DNA from: Planococcus citri
Taxonomy: Eukaryota; Arthropoda; Insecta; Hemiptera; Pseudococcidae
DNA length: 64,000 bases
Reading direction: 5' to 3'
NCBI RefSeq assembly: GCF_950023065.1
Contig: NC_088679.1
Coordinates: forward strand, 76,756,001 to 76,820,000
The notes under the pieces were generated by a model. The model had not been told where the DNA came from, did no database searches, and worked only from the letters and a program-made list of their open reading frames with translations. The position numbers and the translations under genes were made by a program. The first letter of the stretch is position 1. Each line of letters begins with the position of its first letter. Below are positions 12,456 through 21,129 of the stretch, one piece after another.

Positions 12456-12618
12456 GTGCGCGGTTATAGTGGAGCGTAGCGTAGCAGCGCGTAGCTGCGC
12501 GAAGATTTGTCAGAGGGTGGGAGCAGCGAGGAGGGATTCCCTCCTCGCTGCACCCACCCACTGACAAATCTTCGCGCAGCTACGCGCTGCTACGCTACGC
12601 TCCACTATAACCGCGCAC
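12456..12618. mobile_element. 163-bp near-perfect hairpin MITE
   Basis: Two 81-base arms (12456-12536 and 12538-12618) differ at only two positions and are separated by one base. The ends read GTGCGCGGTTATAGTGG and its complement. ATA lies on both sides (12453-12455 and 12619-12621), a 3-bp target duplication. It is strikingly GC-rich in an AT-rich setting and contains repeated GCGTAGC text. It carries no coding capacity: a frame running through it simply reads the hairpin. It sits inside the RING frame between codons for H48 and R49. Confidence 0.85.
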
Positions 12619-12914
12619 ATAGACGCTGCATCGATACAGTGTTACACAGCAGCGATGGAAAATGTTGGTTCAAAGATTGCGGTAAAGTAGTAACAAGGAA
12701 CCAACTGTGCTTAGCGATACTTGAGATTAGAGAATTCACCGATGAAATGGGCGAAGATTCGTTAGAACAGAAACTCCACTACCACTTGCGGATGATAGCT
12801 GAAATGAAACGACTTAAGCGCAGAGAAAAGGATTTGGAGTTGGAAGTTGCTCGCTGGAAAGACAGATATGAGAAAGCACTACGTACAAAGAAGGAAAAGA
12901 AGGATAGGTCATAG
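12507..12914 (+). CDS. Residual open frame of the broken RING gene
   Basis: As the DNA stands, an ATG inside the hairpin (12507) opens 135 codons to the stop at 12914. The first about 38 residues are encoded by the hairpin and are meaningless. The rest corresponds to the RING second half (ligands H48 onwards) and the coiled coil. It lacks the first two cysteines and the C43/H45 pair, so it could not form a RING domain. Whether it is transcribed is unknown. Confidence 0.35.
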   Translation: MSEGGSSEEGFPPRCTHPLTNLRAATRCYATLHYNRAHRRCIDTVLHSSDGKCWFKDCGKVVTRNQLCLAILEIREFTDEMGEDSLEQKLHYHLRMIAEMKRLKRREKDLELEVARWKDRYEKALRTKKEKKDRS

Positions 12915-13062
12915 CTCCATAAGATGAATCGGGCATTTCGGCGTCAATTTTGACTCGTTTCCGGCGCCGCCGATATGATGCTTACTTTACTTACTTTTCT
13001 ATTGACAGAATATGTTCGCTAGCATTTGTATTACCTTTCTTATCATGTTTTCTTTCTTTATT

Positions 13063-13084
13063 AAAAAAAAAAAAAAAAAAAAAA
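13063..13084 (+). other. A-run after the RING relic
   Basis: Twenty-two consecutive A residues, preceded by ATTAAA, about 150 bases downstream of the RING stop codon. Together with the lack of introns this fits a reverse-transcribed mRNA copy. I could not identify flanking target duplications. Confidence 0.45.
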
Positions 13085-13139
13085 CATTTAAATAAGGTAC
13101 CTAACTACTTCGTTATCTTTATAATTGTAGGTAATAATT

Positions 13140-14170
13140 AAATTTTCAAAAGTGAATTAAGAACGCGTTCATTTTTATTCAACGCAAGAGATGACAATAG
13201 AGACGATGCATGGTTCACTCCTCAAACAAACATGACGAAAAGTTAATTGGATTTTGACAAAATTTCGGACAAAAACGAAAACAGTTGGCAAAGTTTGCAT
13301 GTTTTTTTTTACATCTTTCAAGTTTGGGCTTTCCAAAATATTCTGCTTCACACATTAAAAATTTCAAATTTAATCTAAAATCAAAAAATTAAAATTAATA
13401 AAAATCAAAATTGTAATACAAAACGTAGCATTCCCATTTTCACCATAGGGCCTACCTGCAAATGACAAAAAACTTTTTCAAAAGAATTGATCTTATTTTT
13501 AGTACAATAAGATCCAATCTCTTCACCTTCTCTTTTTCCTCACCAAAAAAAAATATGTAGACCGCACACAGAATTAAGTAGGTATGTTTTTAAAAAACTT
13601 GTTTACGAACAAAACAAAATCCGTACAACAAAATTTCATGTAGTAATTGAAAATGATTGTTATTCATAAGCATATATGAGACTCGTTTCTTTTCTTTTCT
13701 TTTTTTTTTCTCAGAAAAAAAATCCTCACGCGCGAAAATACCCCCAGATGAGCCTCTTTTTCACTCTTTCAGTCATAATTCTTGTAACGATACCCTATGG
13801 GCTATTAAAAAAATAGGAAAAAATACCATCTCGACGCAGTCGGTAATTGTCCCATAAACTTAAAGTTGTGTACGCGACCACTGGAGCAGTGGTTTGGTGA
13901 AACTGAACACCATGACCGCCGTATACACAATATAATTCAGGTGGTGGGTCCGCGAATATCGCAAATATTCACGAATACATGACTTCTTAAAAATGTCGAA
14001 CAATATTATTCAAAACCAAACAGACGTCTGAAGAATTTTGCTCCAAGTACACTTCGGTATAGGCAACTCATACTACACCACAACATTTTATTGAATACGA
14101 TGCTGGGGATGGGAAAGTAGAGGAATGAATCGAGATAAATAAAATGTAAATACGAAAATGCACGCATGTA
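13140..14170. other. Unassigned AT-rich stretch
   Basis: No open frame with a recognisable product and no clear terminal repeats. 13865-13960 has mixed composition but no symmetry that I could extend. Confidence 0.3.
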
Positions 14171-14173
14171 GAT

Positions 14174-14435
14174 AATAATTGAGGAGCTCATTGCAAAAGT
14201 AGCCCTTGTCACATGAACTTTTAGACCCTTTTCACTCGATTGCACCTATTGCCAACTGCGGAGATCATGTTGTAATGATGAAATGACCGTCAAGTTGGTC
14301 TACCCTGAGTAGCCCTGAGAGGAATTGCTTTATAGAGTTTACATTCATGATACTGGGTGCGCTCAAGGGAGAGCTTTGGAGATTGCATAGGTTCATGTGA
14401 CAAGGGCTACTTTTGCAATGAGCTCCTCAATTATT
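14174..14435. repeat. Perfect 45-bp inverted repeat pair
   Basis: 14174-14218 (starting AATAATTGAGGAGCTC) is repeated without mismatch in reverse complement at 14391-14435. The 172-base interval between shows no coding potential. It could be a small inverted-repeat element or a segmental inversion of a short duplicate. The flanks do not show a matching target duplication. Confidence 0.75.
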
Positions 14436-14599
14436 GTTGTATCCAATAGAAAGGCTCTTACTTTTAAATTTCGCGTTTTCGAATTTTATGAGAAAATGTT
14501 TCCAGGTCCGATCAATAATATCGATCCCTTGATCCCTCCGCGATGTTGGTCTGCTTATGCAAAGATCCTCAAATTCAAAAAAAAAAAATGTTAAGAAAT

Positions 14600-15320
14600 C
14601 AACAATTTTGAAAATTTTTTACGTTTACGTCATAATTCTTTCAAATTAATAATCCCCTTCTTGAGAAAAATTCTTCTTCGGTTTCTCACCACCCACCCCC
14701 CCCCCTGAATGATCAGAAATCAAAAAAACTCAAGTCTGAGCACAAATTTTGGAAAATTTTCATTTATAGTCAGAATCCTTCTATACGATATAATCCCTTT
14801 CCGAAAAAAATCTTACCTTAGTCCCTCAAGCAATGATCATCCCTTGATAAAGATACTCTCCTAAGTTGAAAAATTTTTTTTTCAATCAATTTTCATTTTT
14901 GAAAAAAAGTATAAAGTTTTCATTGCATAAAGGGGGGGGGGGGTCAAAAATTTTGAATAACGCTTTTCTAATAAAAATGTAGCAAATCCAAAAAAATACC
15001 AATTTTTTAATACTTCTTTTTCTGGTGGCTCAAGTTTCATTTTCTCAACATGTAAGGAGTGGGGGGAGGGGATCAAAACAATTAAATTATGCTTTTCTTA
15101 TGAAAATAGATCAAAATCTACAGTAAAAGCGTAAAAATTGTAATTTCTCAAGTATTTTTATTTTATGTTGGGGGGGGGGTGGCTGAAGTTTCACATTTTC
15201 ATCATATTATGCAATATGAGGGGGGAGGGGGTAAAAACTGTTGAATGGCGCTGCTCTGATCAAAATGAACCAAATACAAAAACTGAAATGTAAAAATCGC
15301 AATTTTTGAATTCATTCTTA
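14600..15320. repeat. Degenerate tandem units of 130-160 bases
   Basis: Three units begin with a G-rich run (14931, 15060, 15219) followed by 'TCAAAAA', a 'GCTTTTCT..T.AAAAT' block and 'GTAAAAATTG'/'ACCAATTTTT'. Each is diverged from the next. The frames inside are artefacts of homopolymers. Confidence 0.55.
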
Positions 15321-15499
15321 TTTATTTTTATGAGAATTGGAGAAGTTCTCACTCAATTTTTATTTCAAGTTAAGGAGCTAAATTTTCAGGATTTTTTTTT
15401 GTGATATCTATTGGATTTTTTTAAAAAAATATCCCTACTTTTCCCCTACCTTTTTTCAAACAAATTTTCAGAAAGCTCTCCACTCGACACCCCCCCCCT

Positions 15500-15566
<67 letters not shown>
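15500..15566. repeat. (CA)n microsatellite
   Basis: About 33 uninterrupted CA dinucleotides, preceded by a C-run. The Val/Cys repeat in the minus-strand frame over this region is simply its translation. Confidence 0.95.
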
Positions 15567-15570
<4 letters not shown>

Positions 15571-16092
15571 AACAACGTGGAATTTTTCACAAAAAAAAAT
15601 TTCAAAAATATTCTAATTGGAAGAAAATTTGTAAACAAAGTATTTTTTATTTCAATCAAGATAATTTTCAAAAAAAAACAAGTTGCCAATTTCATTTTTT
15701 CAATGATTTGAAGGTTTTTGTTGCGTGTATGAATTTTTTCATTTCTTCGACATCTTTCTGACTAAATTCGCTACTTTTTCCCCACTTTCACTACTTGTTA
15801 GATACTCTGAAAATGAAGGATGGGATCCCAGGCGTGTCGAAGTGAGGGGATTGGAGGGGAGTGCCTCACCATCATCCCCTCCCATTCCACCAAAAAAATT
15901 GATATTTTAATGCTAAATTGGGTGAATTGGAAGAAGTTGAGAAACTTGAGAACTGCAGTTGAGAAGAATTTGTGTAAGTTGAAAAAAATCAAAGAATTAC
16001 CAAAAACTATGAGTTTTATTTTCTACATGTTGAATTTATAAATTTTCAAAAGCTCCATTTTCCTTTTCGATTCTTTAACCATGAGTTAGAGC

Positions 16093-16510
16093 GTTGTTTT
16101 ACTTGAAATTTTCCAAAAGAAGGTCTCTTCATTCCAATCACAACTGCCAGAAAGTCCCAATTTTTGCTAAAATACCAAAAAAAAGTCCTATTTTTTCTCA
16201 AAAATTCGTAAAAGATTTCTACGTAATTTTTGCTAAAATTGGTTCTTAATGAAATATAAAATTTTGTCCTGAAAAAATCATGACTTGTTAATTTTTGAAA
16301 ATTGTTTTAATTGAAATTTTCCAAAAAAAAAAAAAGGTCCCTTTATTCCAATCACAACTGCCAGAAAGTCCCAATTTTTGCTAAAATACCAAAAAAGGTC
16401 CTTTTTTTCTCGAAAATTCATTTTTACGTAATTTTTGCCAAAATTGGTTATTTATGAAAACATAAAATTTTGTCCTGAAAAAATCAAAATACTTGTGAAT
16501 TTTTGAAAGC
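16093..16510. repeat. Tandem duplication, about 209-base unit
   Basis: The text starting 'TTGTTTTACTTGAAATTTTCC' at 16094 recurs from 16302 with small changes. Both units contain 'CACAACTGCCAGAAAGTCCC' and end near 'TTTTGTCCTGAAAAAATCA'. There are only two copies, with short indels at the homopolymers. Confidence 0.85.
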
Positions 16511-16539
16511 TTTTGCCCTTGTATTTCCTGAAAACTAAA

Positions 16540-17130
16540 AATTTTGAAGCTATGAAAATAAACTTCTCACATCAAAAAATAATAATGTCGCTTTATTTTT
16601 GAAAAAATCATCAATTTTCGAAAGCTTTAGCTCTCACTTCCCTCGGGTCTTTATTCCTATTTTTGAAAATATTATAATTTTCTGAAACTATTTATTGTTA
16701 GAATTTAAAAATGTCGAAGTTATGATTATGAATAATCAATTTTTCGCGTTTTTGCCCTCACTTTGTTCGTTCAGATATTCATTCTGATGCTTTATTTTTC
16801 AATGAGATTTTCCCGAATAGAAAAATTAATTTGAGAAATTTCGGAAACATAACAACCAAATCAATAAAAAATTTCAAATTTAAATTTTTTGTACTATAAA
16901 ATACATCATCATTTTTTTGAAAATTTAAAATCATTCAACATTTTTATTTCCAACTCCCCTTCCAAAATTGATTCGAACCGCATTTGGCCAATTAGCTGGA
17001 AAAATCTGTGGGGTAAGACGTGAGACCTGAGGTAAAATGTTGGGATAATTTCAATCTCAATCCCCCCCCCCTCCTCCCACCAACAATTCGTCACGCCTTT
17101 TACGCCTTTTGAGCGAACAAAAAGAAAATG
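16540..17130. repeat. Dispersed repeat, copy 1
   Basis: Two blocks match a second copy at 40.0-41.3 kb. The first (16540-16790) is about 'CTTCTCACATCAAAAAATAA' and 'GCTCTCACTTCCCTCG'. The second (16909-17120) contains 'CATTTTTATTTCCAACTCCC'. No coding capacity is seen. Because the other copy is split by a small transposon, this one gives an outgroup for that insertion. Confidence 0.6.
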
Positions 17131-17139
17131 CAAAATAAA

Positions 17140-18785
17140 TAAACAAAACAATTTGAATCTTATTACGAGTAGCTTAGATCCCAGTCTTGCCTTCGTATGT
17201 GTATAATTCTTACAAATAAAATATATTCCAAAATCCGAGCATGGATTCCACCTACACTACAAAATCAAATCAAACTCGCAAAAACACCGAATTATTTTGA
17301 GGATCGATGATGCTGCGACTTCGAGCCCCCCTCCCCTCCCCCCTTCGGTACTCTGTAGGTATATTTGTTTAACCATAGCAATCGTGAAAGGACCAGGTCG
17401 AGCGTCAAATAAATATTAATTCCAGTAGAATCGAGGGAATTACATAGTCGCGTCTTTTATCACGCAAAATATCATTTAACCGGCTAAAACGAAATGAAAA
17501 CTAAAAGCTGGCGAAAAAAGTGCTCGGTTCGTTTAATCGGTATACACAGATACACCTATATACCGACACATTACAGGACGAGTCGAATAAACAGCAGCGC
17601 GAAATTTATCGCCGAAAAGGTTAGGTAGGTATACGAGTAGCACGTACACATTGAATCGTAATAACTCATCATAAACTAAATAATTTAACGGGGGTTGACT
17701 TTTGAATTCGTTGGCGTAGGGTACAGTGTACACGACTACGAGTACGACTACGAATACACGAGTGTGAGTTGACTACAAAGACCACCTTCTCGTACTCGTT
17801 TACTATAGAATCACATTCAGCCAACTAATTTGTTTGCTAAAGTTAGCGTAGTAGTATTTCGTCTCATTGAAGAAATATCTCGCAAAAAGTTCACGAGCTG
17901 GTAAGGTAGGTAGCTATAGGTACACCTTTCATGTCTTGTGTATGAAATGAAATGTACTCATTCCATTTATGTTTTAACCATTTTGAAAATTTTACTTTAC
18001 ATGAACATTGAACATGTACAATACGATTGGACTACGTAATTATTTCCCATTCTCTCTATCGAGTTTTTTTTCCACGACTCATTTTTCGTTTCGAAAAACT
18101 ATAACTCGAGTCGACTCGACTCGACATTGAAATTAACATTTCTGTATCCGAAAAGTTTTCCGCAAAATGTGAAATTTTTAACTGGTGTAATCGAGACATG
18201 CGGAAGCGAACGAAAGCTCTGAATTTCTCGCCGAATTACACGCTAAATCATTACTTTTACGCAACGATGCCACGAACTTATTCATACTCGTATGAGTTTC
18301 AACTTCAGTTCTTCGCCAAAGAGAAAATATTAAAACGAGTATTTTTGTCCTCGCGTTCGCTTATATGGATTACATGTAAAGGCCAATTACATCGTAAAAG
18401 GTTTCCACTTCCGAGAATTTACCATAAATACAAACACAAGTACATACCAACATATGTTTGTATTCTTGCGTGAAAAAATTCGCCAAATAGATCAAGTTTT
18501 ATAATAATACTCGTCCTTTGCAAAAAAAATCAAGTGGTTAATAAAATTTCTATTGAACGAGAAACGAGTTTTTTTTTCATAGTCTGCGCTATAGGGTGCT
18601 TCAAAATTTGGCAGGGGGTTGTTTTGTAGAAGGCGATGTTGAGTATTTCGACGTTTTTGAGAAAGGAATGAAAAGGGGGGAATGATTTTATTCAATTCTA
18701 TTTTGAAAAACTCTATTTTCCGTTGCATCGATCTTTTTCAAAAGCTCTTCCAATTCAGAAACAACTAAAAAAAAAATGGTTTCAC
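17140..18785. other. Higher-complexity stretch without a gene call
   Basis: Fewer homopolymers and many TACGAGTA-type motifs (17630-17810). Open frames at 17533-17733 (minus) and 18198-18473 (plus) are short and show no domain. I see nothing that can be called a gene. Confidence 0.35.
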
Positions 18786-18789
18786 TCAC

Positions 18790-18855
18790 CATTTCACAGA
18801 TATGTACTTATTTCAAAGGATGAAAATTTGATCGTCACTCGCCATCATTCGATTC
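18790..18855 (-). other. Exon-like segment, related to the one at 43.8 kb
   Basis: On the minus strand a T-rich tract ending TTTCAG is followed by 66 bases and a GTGAGT donor. The first 30 bases and the upstream intron edge resemble the segment at 43769-43827: both begin GAATCGAAT and both intron edges contain a 'A..AAAATT' tail. One frame of the shared part reads NRMMASDD here and NRIITSDE there, with mostly conservative changes. All three frames contain a stop in this copy, so it would be a last coding exon, an untranslated exon or a dead duplicate. The gene is not recognised. Confidence 0.35.
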
Positions 18856-19017
18856 CTGAAACAATAAAAACAAAATTATAAATATTGTGGCAATTTCTGA
18901 ACATTTTCAATGACATGCTTGTTCATTCTTCATCTGCCACTTTCAATATGATTAAACAATTTTTTATGCAATTTTCATTAATTTTCGTCAAGTTTTACTA
19001 GACTTTCATTTGTTTAT

Positions 19018-19430
19018 TTATTTATTTATTTTATTGGGTGCCATATACAGCTACTATGGCTAGGGACACCACATCATTACATTTGGCACAGTTATCTACA
19101 TAACAAATTATAAAATTATAGATTATTACATACATGAACTAAGTAAGGTAGTAGGTAATTTTTTAAAGTAAGAAAATTTATAATGTAAGCATATAATTAT
19201 TAAACTATAGTTTTTGTCTTAATCCCGTGATATTTACAAAGTTCAGTACATTATTTATTGCGACTGGATCATCTTGATAGGATAGTATTTATTTGATTGG
19301 AATCTAGAAAGAGGGAGCGAGCATGTTGGAAAATGGGACAGTGTATGAGTATGTGGGGAACATTTAGAGGAACATTGCAAGTGGAACACATAGGAGGAGG
19401 TTGTTTTAGATAAATTATTTTTCAAAAACG
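19018..19430 (-). mobile_element. Possible 3' end of a 5'-truncated LINE
   Basis: Read on the minus strand, a mixed-composition segment ends 'GCACCCAATAAAATAAATAA' and runs into a short (AAAT)n tail at 19015-19040. Many insect non-LTR elements end in this way. No reverse transcriptase sequence remains, so the assignment rests on the tail and the abrupt change in composition. A 3' untranslated region of a host gene is the alternative. Confidence 0.35.
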
Positions 19431-20440
19431 TTAAAAGCTCGATTCTGTGTTGATAAAGTCTGATTTTCTTTTCAAAATTGCCAAAAAAGTTCTGATTTTT
19501 TTTTATACCGAAGTTGCCAGAAATTTTGTTTTTATTTTTTTGAAATAGTCTGACTGTTTTTCCAAAATTGCCATGAAAGTCTGTTTTTTTTCTCAATTTT
19601 GTTTCCTAAATTGATATAAAAAGCTCGATTATTTATCAGAATCGCCAAGGAACCCAATTTTTTTCTCTTAAAGTCGAAGTTACAAAAATAAGGCCTCATT
19701 TCTTGCCAAAATGGCCAAAAAGACTGGATTTTTACTTTACTCTCTACCAATGAGGTCTAATCCTCCCCACCCCTGCCAAAAATGCCAACAAGCCACGTTT
19801 TGAGCTAAAATTGCCAAAAAGATGCGATTCCTTGTAAAAAAAGGTCTTGATTGTTTTCAACATTGCCAAGGTCTGATTTTTTGCCAAAGTTGCCAAAATA
19901 ACTTACTTTTTACCAATATTGCAAAAAAGTTTTTTTAAAAATCAAAACTGGCCTCAAAACACTTCATTTTTTGCCTGATTTGTCGAAAAGTCCTAATTTT
20001 TTGCCAAAATTTTCGAAAAGGACCAATTCTTGTCAAGTTGCCAAACAAGATTGATTTTTTGCCAGAATTGTTTAAAGAATGTGATTCTTTATCAAAAGAC
20101 CAATTTTGATGAGAATTGCTAAAACGCTCTGATTTGTTGGTCAAAGTTGCCAAAAATACTTCATTGGGGGGGGGAGGGATTGCCAGAATGTTCTTATTTT
20201 TTTTTTTATCAAAGTTTTCCTAAGCCCTAAAGGTCTTAATCTTTCTCGTGTTTGTCAGAAAGGTTTGTTTTTTTACCAAAATGCTAAAAAAGTTTGGATT
20301 TTCTGCCAAATTACCTGTTTTTTTTTCAAAATTGTAAAAAAGACCTTATTTTTCTCAAAATTTCCGATTGTAAATGAAATCTCAATTTTCGGTCAAAATT
20401 GTCGAAGGTCTTATGTACTTTGTTTTAATCTATGTCTGTA
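19430..20440. repeat. Degenerate 'TTTGCCAAAATTGCCAAAAA' array
   Basis: About 25 imperfect units of 35-50 bases: T-run, 'GCCAAAATTGCC', A-run, then 'GTCTGA' or 'GTCCTA'. Unit length varies, so this is not a simple satellite. Frames within it encode repetitive Lys/Phe/Asn-rich text and are not genes. Confidence 0.75.
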
Positions 20441-20893
20441 TGTTCTTTTGTTTGCTAGACGCCCCTGAAACCATTTTTGTTTTGTTAATTTACATCTTGA
20501 AGAACTTTTTTGGAAATCAGTTTTGGATTTGATCAAAAAAAATCCCACCAATCCGAATAATGTGCTGTTTTATACCTAACCTAAATATTGAACATCCCTC
20601 TTGTGTATCATTGACTTGTGACGTCACACAAAACAGTCGGTATAGGTAATGGTTTGATGCCCTTAATCAAAATTTGACTCCTTTGCCCTGTAGTTTCGTC
20701 TCAGTCGGTCAGTTTGACCTCTGCCCTCTCCTCTTCATTCATAAAAAGTTTTTTTTTTGGACTTCCACAACATGATGATTATATTTTTATAAGTAGGTAT
20801 TTCCATTCAAAATTTTAAACTCGTTTATAAATTTCTTGCCTTTGTTAGATTTGTCCTTAAAGCCCTTTGACAAAAAAAAAACATGTTGTGAAG

Positions 20894-21121
20894 ATGCAAT
20901 CTTCGGCAATTACCTACGTGCTCGTCTCGACGATAACGTTCATTTCTATAAATTTTGAGGGTTTGTCGTACGAACCGTGTCGATGTGCGAAGGGTAAAGC
21001 GAGACACGGAGTAATTTTTGTTTTTGCCCGTCCTCGTCGTCGTCGTCGGGACTTCGGATGGCAATGGCGACGGGACGTGAGGAGTAAGCGGGCGCATTCA
21101 TTTTATGTAAATCCCTTTTAG
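20894..21121 (+). CDS. Hypothetical short secreted peptide or first coding exon
   Basis: ATG at 20894 opens 75 codons. The first 25 residues look like a signal peptide: a short polar start, then a hydrophobic run (AITYVLVSTITFISI), with possible cleavage near 'EGLS'. Next comes a Cys pair ('EPCRC'). After codon 33 there is a GTAAAG donor-like string at 20994, so the real gene may splice there and continue in a distant exon. If unspliced, the tail is Arg-rich with several dibasic sites ('RPRRRRRDFGW', 'RSKR'), as in peptide-hormone precursors. No family is recognised. A single short frame in a 64-kb window can arise by chance, and the Arg run comes from a (CGT)n tract. Confidence 0.3.
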   Translation: MQSSAITYVLVSTITFISINFEGLSYEPCRCAKGKARHGVIFVFARPRRRRRDFGWQWRRDVRSKRAHSFYVNPF

Positions 21122-21129
21122 TTTGGATT

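Larger units (their letters stand above)
12311..12914 (+). pseudogene. RING-H2 / coiled-coil protein frame broken by a hairpin insertion
   Basis: ATG at 12311 opens a frame to 12455. The same protein resumes at 12622 in another phase and ends TAG at 12914. The 163-bp hairpin plus a 3-bp duplication adds 166 bases, which exactly accounts for the frame change. Without it the product is 145 residues. Zinc ligands by residue number are C13, C16, C43, H45, H48, C51, C63 and C68: the RING-H2 order, with the last pair spaced x4 instead of the usual x2. Residues from about 90 to 140 are charged and heptad-like ('EMKRLKRREKDLELEV'), giving RING followed by coiled coil as in TRAIP/NOPO-type ubiquitin ligases. 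The likely role would be E3 ligase activity. There is no intron, and an A-run lies 150 bases past the stop, so this may be a retrocopy. The present allele should not make the full protein. Confidence 0.75.

Noticed and set aside
12456..12622. The hairpin in the RING frame as a GT-AG intron
   Set aside because: GT at 12456 and AG at 12622 exist, but removing 167 bases breaks the reading frame. Removing 166 (hairpin plus one ATA) restores it, as expected for a transposon.
15468..15695. Val/Cys-repeat frame on the minus strand
   Set aside because: It is a translation of the (CA)n microsatellite.
19255..20153. Several Lys/Phe/Asn-rich frames
   Set aside because: They are produced by the degenerate T-run/A-run array and contain no domain.
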